From: an uncultured cyanobacterium
GTDB taxonomy: Bacteria > Cyanobacteriota > Cyanobacteriia > PCC-6307 > Cyanobiaceae
Direction: 5' to 3'
Assembly: GCA_903928835.1 (NCBI GenBank)
Contig: CAIYSK010000181.1
Span: 1-5,941, forward strand
Length of the DNA: 5,941 bases
A program made the position numbers and the translations under genes. Below the pieces are notes generated by a model. That model did not search any database and was not told where the DNA came from. It saw only the letters and a list, made by a program, of their open reading frames with translations. This document shows, piece after piece, positions 1 through 5,309 of the stretch; within the stretch, counting starts at the first letter, position 1; each line of letters starts with the position of its first letter.

Positions 1-156
1 CTCCGGGGCAGCAGCTTTGGCTGGAACCTCCTTGGCACGAGCCCCACTGCCTAGGCACAGCAAGGGCAGCAGCAAGGGCAGGAGTAGGGACAACAGGCCT
101 AGGGCCCAGGCCCGGCCGCCTGCTCGCACCCGTCGATCAAGCACTCCCTTAGCCAC
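1..156 (-). CDS. N-terminus of an exported protein of unknown function (partial)
   Basis: The 5' end of a minus-strand gene whose 3' part lies beyond the left edge; 52 codons are visible. The N-terminus reads as a classical Sec signal peptide: a basic stretch with R8, R9, R11 and R15, a Leu/Pro hydrophobic core at about residues 17-35, then a likely signal-peptidase site after A-R-A (residue 41). Cys34 is not in a good lipobox (LLC), so a lipoprotein is unlikely. The mature part starts Lys/Glu/Ala/Pro-rich, which identifies no family. GTG at 156 is chosen because the Shine-Dalgarno GGAAGG (171-166) lies 9 nt upstream; GTG at 162 would be only 3 nt from it, and GTG at 144 is also in frame. An in-frame TAG at 177-175 limits the ORF. 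It starts about 56 nt after the high-light-inducible gene on the same strand and may be co-transcribed with it. Function is not assigned. Confidence 0.6.
   Translation of the reverse strand, partial: MAKGVLDRRVRAGGRAWALGLLSLLLPLLLPLLCLGSGARAKEVPAKAAAPE
58..81. repeat. Perfect 12-bp tandem repeat (2 copies) in the signal-peptide core
   Basis: The unit CAGCAAGGGCAG occurs twice head to tail (58-69 and 70-81). On the minus strand it encodes Leu-Pro-Leu-Leu twice, in the middle of the hydrophobic core of the exported protein. The length is a multiple of three, so gain or loss of a unit would lengthen or shorten the core without a frameshift. Confidence 0.8.
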
Positions 157-212
157 ACCCACCAGCCTTCCAAGCTAATCACCCTCCCAACGCTGCCTGA
201 GCAGGCCCCCCC

Positions 213-572
213 CTAGGGAATCAGGCCATGGAGCTGGCCCAGGGCACCTTGGCCCGTGAGCCATTCGGTGGCCACAGCCAGCACGAAACCAAGCATGGCC
301 AGACGGCCATTCAGGAGCTCGGCGGGGTGGTGAAACCCCCAGGCCCGCTCTTGGCCCACCACTTTCACGGCGGGCTCAATTGGCCTGGGGTCGAGTAAGT
401 CAGGCTCGTCCGAGCACCACCCCTGGTCCTCCGATTCAGAGAAACCACGCCTGGCTAGCAAGGGGTCCCGCCCAGACGGCCCCCCAGATCCAGACAACCA
501 TCGACGTCCCCATGACGCTCGATGGGCTGATGGGAGCTTCGAACGAGGGGATCGGTCACGCTGAGAAGTCAT
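213..572 (-). CDS. High-light-inducible protein (HLIP / small CAB-like protein) with long N-terminal extension
   Basis: A single-helix member of the chlorophyll a/b-binding superfamily. In cyanobacteria such proteins sit in the thylakoid membrane, bind chlorophyll and carotenoid, and protect or help assemble photosystem II under light stress. The 119-residue product carries the diagnostic motif ExxNGRxAMxGF at residues 85-96; E85 and N88 are the expected chlorophyll ligands and R90 the charge-pairing residue. The hydrophobic helix continues to about residue 103 and is followed by TGQG and a Gln, as is common in the family. Family members are usually about 40-80 residues. Here residues 1-60 are a basic Ser/Gly/Arg-rich stretch that I do not recognise. 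ATG at 572 is the only ATG before the motif, but no clear Shine-Dalgarno precedes it, so an internal TTG or GTG start giving a shorter protein is possible. The stop is TAG at 215-213. Identity is confident; the start is not. Confidence 0.88.
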   Translation of the reverse strand: MTSQRDRSPRSKLPSAHRASWGRRWLSGSGGPSGRDPLLARRGFSESEDQGWCSDEPDLLDPRPIEPAVKVVGQERAWGFHHPAELLNGRLAMLGFVLAVATEWLTGQGALGQLHGLIP

Positions 573-814
573 AGGGCTAATTGCAACGAATTGATGGCAA
601 CGGGAAAGCCACCTTCACCCTGCCCCGTGAAGACCAGAGGCTTACCTCAAGCAGCATCTTCTCCGCAAAGACAAGGCATATAGCCCAAGCCAGGGGATCT
701 GCCTCAGTGCTGAAGCAATCTGGGCCCATCACGGAGTCGGCAGCCCAGAAGCGCCATCAACCTGGCGGGGATAGCCAAGGGCCCAAGCAACCTTGACCTT
801 ATGAACCATGCCCA
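573..814. other. Divergent intergenic region between the HLIP gene and the hypothetical/ATPase pair
   Basis: This 242-bp gap should hold the promoters of both divergent units. I see no convincing -35/-10 pair. An AT-rich island around 675-683 (CATATAG) is the best -10-like candidate, on either strand. No good match to the HLR1 light-response motif of cyanobacterial stress genes is visible. The direct repeats CGTTGCCAT (602-594) and CGTTGCAAT (588-580), on the minus strand and 14 bp apart, precede the HLIP ATG. A small inverted repeat AACCAT/ATGGTT (804-809 and 815-820) overlaps the start codon at 815. The plus-strand ORF at 581-796 has a TTG start and no recognisable features and is not called. 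Confidence 0.4.
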
Positions 815-1090
815 ATGGTTGATCGACGCCGTCGCAGCATCGCTGAACTCAGCCTGCGTGAGTATTCCCTTTACAGAGCAATCTGCAACGAACTGGAGGA
901 CCTCGAGCAGGCCATTTTGTATGCCGGGGTTGCCGGAACAGATTTTGAGGATCTTGCCTCTTCCATGATGGATCGCCGCCTGCTGGTGGGCTGGCTTCGC
1001 GAACTGGAATTTCCCCCGTCTTCCGACTACGCCGACACGGGCCTGACCGCAGCCGTCGAGGAGCAAATCATTGCGGAGGCCCTCGATTGA
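815..1090 (+). CDS. Small acidic hypothetical protein, translationally coupled to the P-type ATPase
   Basis: A 91-residue protein I do not recognise. It begins with a basic cluster (R4-R7) and is then strongly acidic: 19 Asp/Glu against 9 Arg and no Lys overall. It is likely mostly helical, with Glu/Leu-rich stretches around residues 24-36 and 59-66 and an acidic C-terminal helix (about 79-90). There is no membrane segment or signal peptide, so it should be cytosolic. ATG at 815 is the first in-frame ATG after a TGA at 794-796; no clear Shine-Dalgarno precedes it. The stop TGA (1088-1090) overlaps the TTG start of the ATPase by four bases, a typical sign of translational coupling. A role as partner or regulator of the transporter is inference from position only. 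That it is a real gene is supported by the tight junction and by codon use matching its neighbours, not by homology. Confidence 0.65.
   Translation: MVDRRRRSIAELSLREYSLYRAICNELEDLEQAILYAGVAGTDFEDLASSMMDRRLLVGWLRELEFPPSSDYADTGLTAAVEEQIIAEALD
1074..1079 (+). promoter_or_regulatory. Shine-Dalgarno deciding the TTG start of the ATPase
   Basis: CGGAGG lies 7 nt before TTG at 1087, inside the 3' end of the small upstream gene. The good sequence and spacing support TTG 1087 over the later ATG at 1126. The residues between the two starts (P-V-W just before M14) also resemble the Pro/aromatic-Trp start seen in relatives, which argues the same way. Confidence 0.75.
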
Positions 1091-1782
1091 CGCCGACAGG
1101 GTTACCGCTTCAAGCCCCCGTTTGGATGCAGCCCATTGATGCCTTAATGGCCTCCCTGGGATCAAGCCAAACCGGCCTTAACGAAGACGAGGTCAGCCGC
1201 AGACTGGCTCGATTTGGGCCCAACAGCCTGGCCGGACGAAGGGGAGTCCAGGCACCAACCTTGTTGCTGCGCCAATTCAGCAGCCCCATCGTGCTGATCC
1301 TGGTGGGCGCCGCCCTGCTCTCCTTTGGGCTCAATTCGGTGGCCGATGGGCTGATCATTCTCACCATCGTGGTCGCCGGCGGCCTGCTGGGCTTTTGGCA
1401 AGAACGGGGCGCTGCCCGGTCCATTGAGCAGCTGCTCAAGACCGTTCAGCTCACCACGGTGGTGCTGCGCCAAAACCAGCCCATCACCATCCCATCGCAG
1501 GGGGTGGTGCCTGGCGATGTGGTGGTGCTTTCGGCCGGAGCCCACATTCCAGCCGATTGCCGCGTCCTCCAGGAATGCGATCTCAGCATCGATGCGGCTG
1601 CCCTCACCGGGGAGAGCTACCCGGTGAGCAAGCATCCCGGGGAGCTGGCCGCCACTGCCCCGATCGCCCAGCAGAGCAACATGCTGCACCTGGGCACCCA
1701 TGTGGTGAGCGGCACAGGCCTGGCCCTGGTGGTGAGCACCGGCCGGTCCACCGCCTACGGCTCGATCGCCGATCGCCTGTGA
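1087..1782 (+). CDS. N-terminal piece of the interrupted ATPase (M1-M2 and actuator domain)
   Basis: This 231-residue ORF is what is translated if the TGA at 1780-1782 terminates. It holds the N-terminal cytosolic segment, the first membrane hairpin (M1 about 66-82, M2 about 86-104) and a whole actuator domain, including the TGES dephosphorylation loop. It lacks the phosphorylation and nucleotide domains, so it cannot pump alone. The TTG start has a strong Shine-Dalgarno and overlaps the upstream gene, so this piece is likely well translated. Whether it is a stable protein or a dead fragment cannot be told from sequence. Confidence 0.55.
   Translation: MTPTGLPLQAPVWMQPIDALMASLGSSQTGLNEDEVSRRLARFGPNSLAGRRGVQAPTLLLRQFSSPIVLILVGAALLSFGLNSVADGLIILTIVVAGGLLGFWQERGAARSIEQLLKTVQLTTVVLRQNQPITIPSQGVVPGDVVVLSAGAHIPADCRVLQECDLSIDAAALTGESYPVSKHPGELAATAPIAQQSNMLHLGTHVVSGTGLALVVSTGRSTAYGSIADRL
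1780..1782 (+). other. In-frame TGA stop inside the ATPase gene
   Basis: The codons run ...GAT CGC CTG TGA CTG CGT AGC..., with the same frame on both sides (1087 and 1816 are congruent modulo 3) and no other stop until TAA at 3667-3669. The eleven codons between the TGA and the GTG at 1816 (L-R-S-P-E-T-E-F-E-R-G) look like ordinary family sequence and join straight into M3. One base change would restore a sense codon, for example CGA (Arg), GGA (Gly) or TGG (Trp). The local context is UGA followed by C. Other genes here use TGA or TAG as genuine stops, so a recoded genetic code is not suggested. Confidence 0.9.
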
Positions 1783-1815
1783 CTGCGTAGCCCCGAAACG
1801 GAATTCGAACGGGGG

Positions 1816-3669
1816 GTGCGGCGCTTTGGCCAGTTGCTTCTGGAGCTGACCCTGGGGCTCGTGGCCCTGATCTTTGCCTTCAATGTCTACCTCAACCGTC
1901 CGGTTGTGGATTCCTTCCTGTTTGCCCTGGCCCTGGGCGTGGGCCTCACGCCCCAGCTCCTGCCAGCCATCATCAGCGTCAACCTGGCCCAGGGTGCCCA
2001 GCGCATGGCGCGGCACCGGGTGATTGTCAAACGGCTCGCTTCGATTGAGAACTTCGGCAGCATGGATGTGCTGTGCGCCGACAAAACAGGCACCCTCACC
2101 GAAGGCTCGGCCCAGGTGCATGACGCCCTGGGCGCCGACGGATCCCCCAGCCCAACCACCCTGTTTCACGCCTTCATCAACGCCAGCTTTGAAACGGGCT
2201 TTGAGAACCCCATTGATGCAGCCCTGCGCGCCCAATCCCTCGGCGATTTAACGGCGTGGCGCAAGCTCGATGAGGTGCCGTTTGATTTCACCCGCAAGCG
2301 TCAAAGCGTGCTGGTGCAGCCCCCGAACAGCAGCCAGCCCCTGATGATCAGCAAGGGCGCCCTCGCCAAGGTGCTGGAGGTGTGCATCGACGGCGAGCTC
2401 CAGGGGAAGCGCGTGCCGATCGACGATCTTCACCCCCTGATCGAGCAGCACTACCGCCAACTCAGTGATCAGGGCTATCGACTCCTTGGGGTTGCCATCC
2501 GCAGGCCCGATGGCAATTCCGGCAGCAACGGGCCCAGCAACGGGCTTAGCGGGGGTGTCATCAACCGCGACTCGGAACAGGCCATGACCTTCCTGGGGCT
2601 GATCGCCCTCAACGATCCCCTCAAAGCCTCCATTCACCGCACCGTGGCCGAATTGGCCCAGATGGGTGTACGGCTCAAAATCATCACCGGCGACAACGCC
2701 CGGGTGGCGGCAAGGGTGGCGCAGGAAGCAGGCCTCGCCAACACCGAGGTGGTCACGGGCCAAGATTTGCTGAAACTCAGCGATACGGCCCTGCGGGTGC
2801 GGGCTGCCGCCTGCGACGTGTTTGCCGAAATTGAACCCAACCAAAAGGAACGGCTCATCGGTGCCCTGCGGCAAAGCGGCCATGTGGTGGGTTTTTTGGG
2901 CGATGGCATCAACGACGCCCCAGCCCTGCATGCGGCCGACGTGGGGCTTTCGGTGCAGGGGGCGGTGGATGTGGCCAAGGAAGCCGCCGACATCGTGCTG
3001 CTCGATGGGGAGCTCGCCGTCTTGGCGGCAGGTATCCGGGAGGGGCGGCGCACCTTTGCCAACACCCTCAAGTACGTATTTATGGCCACAAGTGCCAACT
3101 TTGGCAACATGTTTTCGATGGCTGGAGCCTCCCTCCTGCTGCCCTTTTTGCCCTTACTCCCCAAGCAAATCCTGCTCACCAACCTGCTCACCGACCTACC
3201 GGAGATGACCATCGCCACCGACACGGTCGACGCCGACTGGATCGCCCGTCCCCGGCGCTGGAGCATTGGCTTCATCAAGCGCTTCATGCTCACCTTCGGA
3301 TTGGTGAGTTCCGTTTTTGACTACCTCACCTTCGGCGTTCTGCTGTGGCTGCTGCACAGCGACGCCGCCCTGTTTCGCACCGGCTGGTTTGTCGAATCGG
3401 TGGTGTCTGCCGCCACGATTGTGCTGGTGGTACGCACCCGCGGGCCCCTGCTGAAGAGCCGCCCCTCATGGCCCCTCTGGCTCACAACCCTGCTGGTGGT
3501 GATGGCTACGGTTGCCTTGCCCTATACAGCCCTAGGCCGCCTCTTTGGCTTTGTGGCCCTGCCCCCCCTATTCCTACTTTGCCTGGCGGGGATCTTGGTG
3601 CTTTACATCCTCAGCGCCGAGATGGCCAAACGCTGGTTTTATCGGGGCCAATCCCCAAACCAAATTTAA
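1816..3669 (+). CDS. C-terminal piece of the interrupted ATPase (M3-M10, phosphorylation and nucleotide domains)
   Basis: The remaining 617 codons hold M3-M4, the DKTGT phosphorylation site, the nucleotide-binding domain, the GDGxNDAP hinge and M5-M10. For separate translation the first usable start is GTG at 1816, 33 nt after the stop. The G-run just before it directly abuts the start, so Shine-Dalgarno spacing is poor and efficient reinitiation is doubtful. The first in-frame ATG (2005) lies beyond M4 and would give a broken protein. This is best read as the downstream part of one interrupted gene, not as an independent gene. Confidence 0.5.
   Translation: MRRFGQLLLELTLGLVALIFAFNVYLNRPVVDSFLFALALGVGLTPQLLPAIISVNLAQGAQRMARHRVIVKRLASIENFGSMDVLCADKTGTLTEGSAQVHDALGADGSPSPTTLFHAFINASFETGFENPIDAALRAQSLGDLTAWRKLDEVPFDFTRKRQSVLVQPPNSSQPLMISKGALAKVLEVCIDGELQGKRVPIDDLHPLIEQHYRQLSDQGYRLLGVAIRRPDGNSGSNGPSNGLSGGVINRDSEQAMTFLGLIALNDPLKASIHRTVAELAQMGVRLKIITGDNARVAARVAQEAGLANTEVVTGQDLLKLSDTALRVRAAACDVFAEIEPNQKERLIGALRQSGHVVGFLGDGINDAPALHAADVGLSVQGAVDVAKEAADIVLLDGELAVLAAGIREGRRTFANTLKYVFMATSANFGNMFSMAGASLLLPFLPLLPKQILLTNLLTDLPEMTIATDTVDADWIARPRRWSIGFIKRFMLTFGLVSSVFDYLTFGVLLWLLHSDAALFRTGWFVESVVSAATIVLVVRTRGPLLKSRPSWPLWLTTLLVVMATVALPYTALGRLFGFVALPPLFLLCLAGILVLYILSAEMAKRWFYRGQSPNQI
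2524..2553 (+). repeat. Short in-frame repeat giving a Ser-Asn-Gly loop in the nucleotide domain
   Basis: The 12-nt unit AGCAACGGGCCC is followed by AGCAACGGGCTT and then a shortened AGCGGG. It encodes S-N-G-P, S-N-G-L, S-G at residues 480-489 of the read-through ATPase. The surrounding residues are Gly/Asn/Ser-rich too, suggesting a flexible loop that grew by slippage between two nucleotide-domain strands. It is in frame and not damaging by appearance. Confidence 0.6.
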
Positions 3670-3671
3670 GA

Positions 3672-3695
3672 CTGACCGAGGTCAGATTTGTTTTT
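3672..3695. terminator. Probable bidirectional intrinsic terminator between ATPase and porin
   Basis: Two bases after the ATPase stop codon, CTGAC (3672-3676) and GTCAG (3681-3685) pair across a CGAG tetraloop. The plus strand continues with ATTTGTTTTT, a usable U-tract. On the minus strand the same hairpin is followed by TCTTAAATTT, so it could also end transcripts from the porin gene. The stem is only 5 bp (6 with a tighter loop), so strength is uncertain. Confidence 0.55.
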
Positions 3696-3740
3696 AGGGG
3701 TCTGACCCATCGGCCCCTGAACTGGATAATTGCCAGCCCA

Positions 3741-3774
3741 GGACTTGATGCTCGGGCGGACTTGATGCTCGGGC
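3741..3774. repeat. Perfect 17-bp tandem duplication at the porin stop codon
   Basis: GGACTTGATGCTCGGGC occurs twice without interruption (3741-3757 and 3758-3774). The second copy ends on the last base of the porin stop codon (TAG at 3776-3774). A short inverted pair AGCCC (3735-3739) and GGGCT (3771-3775) encloses the array. Position downstream of two convergent genes argues against an operator; replication slippage is the simplest origin. Confidence 0.85.
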
Positions 3775-5246
3775 TAAAAGCGGAAGCTGGTTTTCACCAG
3801 GGCACCAAACTGATTGGCCGCGCCTTCACTCCCCTGGCTATTCCCCTGGGGGTTGTTCAAATAAAAGACCGCGGGGGTCACGGAGACGGCATCGCTGAGC
3901 TGCCACTGGTACCACCACTCCCAGGCCCAGACTCCGGATTCAGCCGGGGTGCCATTGCTGGTGGCGGTGGCAAAGCTGGGTTGCCCAAAGCCCATCCCAA
4001 AGCTGTTGCCCTTTGCCAGAACATCACTCCACTGCAGCCCCAGCATCCACGACTGACTGGCGTTCAGGTCGCCGCCAGAGCTGCTGTTGTATCCATAGCC
4101 CCCACTCATCGAAGGCAGCCAGCCGCTCTTAGACGGCTGCCAGAAGCCACTGATGGCAAAGGCGTTGGTGGTCACGCCACCCCCTGCAATTTGGGTGGTG
4201 ATGAAAGGGGTGGCGCCTGGCACGTCCACGCCGGCCTGAACGTAGGAATAGAGGGCGGCAATGCCCCAGTTCTCCTTGCCATAGCCCAGTTGAACGGTGC
4301 TGGCGCCGGCAGAACCACTGGTTAAAAGTCCGCGGCTGGAGTCCGCCGCGTTGGCGGCCACGTAGTTGGCACTCACGCTCCAGCCGTTGTTTTGCCACCA
4401 GAGACCAAAACCGGGGCCCAGATTGGAGTTGTAGGCCAGCGGTGCTCCATAAAGGGTGAGCACGTCGAGGATGGTGTCTTTGGGATAGACACTGGGCAAG
4501 AGGGCCAGCATGTCGTCCTGCTCCACCCGGGCTCCGAGGGTGGCGGTGAAGTGCTTACCAATAGGGAATTGATAGAAAAGTCTGTCGATCCCCAACGCAT
4601 CTGCACCGGAGTCTTCCTGGAAAGCGATCTCCAGGGTCGACAGGCCGCTGCCAAAGGCATTGAGGTTGGAATTAAAATCAAAGTTGCCTGCCCGCAGCAC
4701 GGTGCGCAGCAGGTCTTTGCCGGTGAAGCTGGTGTCCAGGTTCAGCTGCAGGTCGTAATTGAACGACACCTGGGAGCCGGCGGGATTGTTGCTGACTCCG
4801 CCCACCACCATGGTCGCCAGCCCCGAGAGCTTGGTGGTGGTGGAGAACTGATGGGCTTCCAGAGGGCCCACCCGGGCATCGAGGCCATCGGCGCGGCCCT
4901 TGAGGATGGCGAGTTCTTTTTGAAACTCAGTTAGAAGCTTTTTCAGCTCATCGGTGGTTTCGGTAACGCGATCGAGGCAAGCGTTGAGAAGGGCAGCCGC
5001 CTCAAAGCGCGAGATGGCGCGGCCCCCTTTGAAGGTGCCGTTGGGATAGCCGGCGACACAGCCGTAGCGCTCGATCAAATTGGAAAGGGCCTGGTAGGTC
5101 CAGTCGGTGGGCTTGACATCTCCAAACTGGTTGATGCTGGTGACCTGCTCCCCAGTAGCCCAAGCCTGGAGCGCCGTGAACTGCCCTGCAGCCAAGGGGA
5201 CCAGGGCCCAGGCCAGCCAACGGGTTCGGGCCCTGGGCAAAGGCAT
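3774..5246 (-). CDS. SLH-domain OprB-type outer-membrane porin (cyanobacterial iron-uptake-porin family)
   Basis: A cyanobacterial major-porin-type protein, 490 residues from ATG 5246. Residues 1-30 form a signal peptide (basic R5-R9, hydrophobic core, A-W-A before the cut). An S-layer-homology domain follows (about 35-93; FGDVKPTDW, GCVAGYPNGTF, SRFEAAALLNACLD), expected to bind the peptidoglycan-linked cell wall. A Glu/Lys/Leu-rich coiled coil comes next (about 94-132), then an OprB-like beta-barrel to the C-terminus, ending S-F-R-F with the terminal Phe typical of Bam-inserted proteins. Proteins of this build carry small solutes and inorganic ions across the outer membrane; a role in iron uptake is a family label, not visible here. 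TTG 5270, TTG 5258 and GTG 5252 are in-frame alternatives, with no clear Shine-Dalgarno for any; ATG 5246 gives the best signal peptide. It lies 63 nt downstream of lnt on the same strand. No damage is seen. Confidence 0.92.
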   Translation of the reverse strand: MPLPRARTRWLAWALVPLAAGQFTALQAWATGEQVTSINQFGDVKPTDWTYQALSNLIERYGCVAGYPNGTFKGGRAISRFEAAALLNACLDRVTETTDELKKLLTEFQKELAILKGRADGLDARVGPLEAHQFSTTTKLSGLATMVVGGVSNNPAGSQVSFNYDLQLNLDTSFTGKDLLRTVLRAGNFDFNSNLNAFGSGLSTLEIAFQEDSGADALGIDRLFYQFPIGKHFTATLGARVEQDDMLALLPSVYPKDTILDVLTLYGAPLAYNSNLGPGFGLWWQNNGWSVSANYVAANAADSSRGLLTSGSAGASTVQLGYGKENWGIAALYSYVQAGVDVPGATPFITTQIAGGGVTTNAFAISGFWQPSKSGWLPSMSGGYGYNSSSGGDLNASQSWMLGLQWSDVLAKGNSFGMGFGQPSFATATSNGTPAESGVWAWEWWYQWQLSDAVSVTPAVFYLNNPQGNSQGSEGAANQFGALVKTSFRF

Positions 5247-5309
5247 GGTCACGGGCAACAGACTGGGCAAGCATGGACTTGCGGTTATTCCACCATCAAC
5301 GGATCAGGC

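Larger units (their letters stand above)
1087..3669 (+). pseudogene. mgtA: MgtA-like P-type ATPase (probable Mg2+ importer) interrupted by one in-frame TGA
   Basis: Read through the TGA at codon 232, this is a complete 860-residue P-type ATPase, close to the usual 840-900 of the P-IIIB magnesium-translocating group. Such inner-membrane pumps use ATP to move Mg2+ into the cytoplasm. In order: N-terminal cytosolic segment (1-60); M1-M2 (about 66-104); actuator domain with PGD (142-144) and TGES (174-177); M3 (about 248-269); M4 with GLTPQLLP (286-293), a hallmark of MgtA relatives; phosphorylated Asp332 in DKTGT; nucleotide domain with KGA (423-425); TGDN (534-537); GDGINDAP hinge (from 605); and M5-M10 with SANFGN in M5. 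The M6 region (NLLTDLPEM) differs from enterobacterial MgtA, so the ion specificity is not certain. No frameshift or missing catalytic residue is seen. The single stop falls in the actuator-M3 linker, so the gene as given cannot make one full-length chain without readthrough. A sequencing error or a genuine nonsense mutation are the leading explanations. Confidence 0.8.

Noticed and set aside
206..213. Run of eight C (G8 on the minus strand) as a phase-variation tract in the HLIP gene
   Set aside because: It begins at the last base of the TAG stop codon, so length changes would not alter the reading frame.
581..796. 71-codon plus-strand open frame in the divergent intergenic region
   Set aside because: TTG start without Shine-Dalgarno, no recognisable features, and it occupies the region expected to hold two promoters.
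573..814. Mg2+ riboswitch upstream of the ATPase operon
   Set aside because: I could not find a long conserved-looking leader structure; the region shows only short, weak inverted repeats.
1780..1814. Selenocysteine insertion at the TGA
   Set aside because: The downstream hairpin is too small for a convincing bacterial SECIS, the actuator-M3 linker is not a redox site, and selenoprotein machinery is not expected in most picocyanobacteria.
1162..2235. 357-codon minus-strand open frame antisense to the ATPase
   Set aside because: Shadow of a GC-rich gene on the other strand; composition is His/Gly/Gln-rich with no recognisable motif, and the plus strand encodes a clear P-type ATPase.
2248..3293. 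Two further minus-strand open frames (2248-2931 and 2634-3293) antisense to the ATPase
   Set aside because: Same reason: they mirror the codon bias of the plus-strand gene and show no domain or start signal.
3345..4325. 326-codon plus-strand open frame
   Set aside because: It runs out of frame through the ATPase end, across the terminator and then antisense to the porin; no coherent protein features.
4392..4934. 180-codon plus-strand open frame
   Set aside because: Antisense to the porin barrel, with a typical shadow composition.
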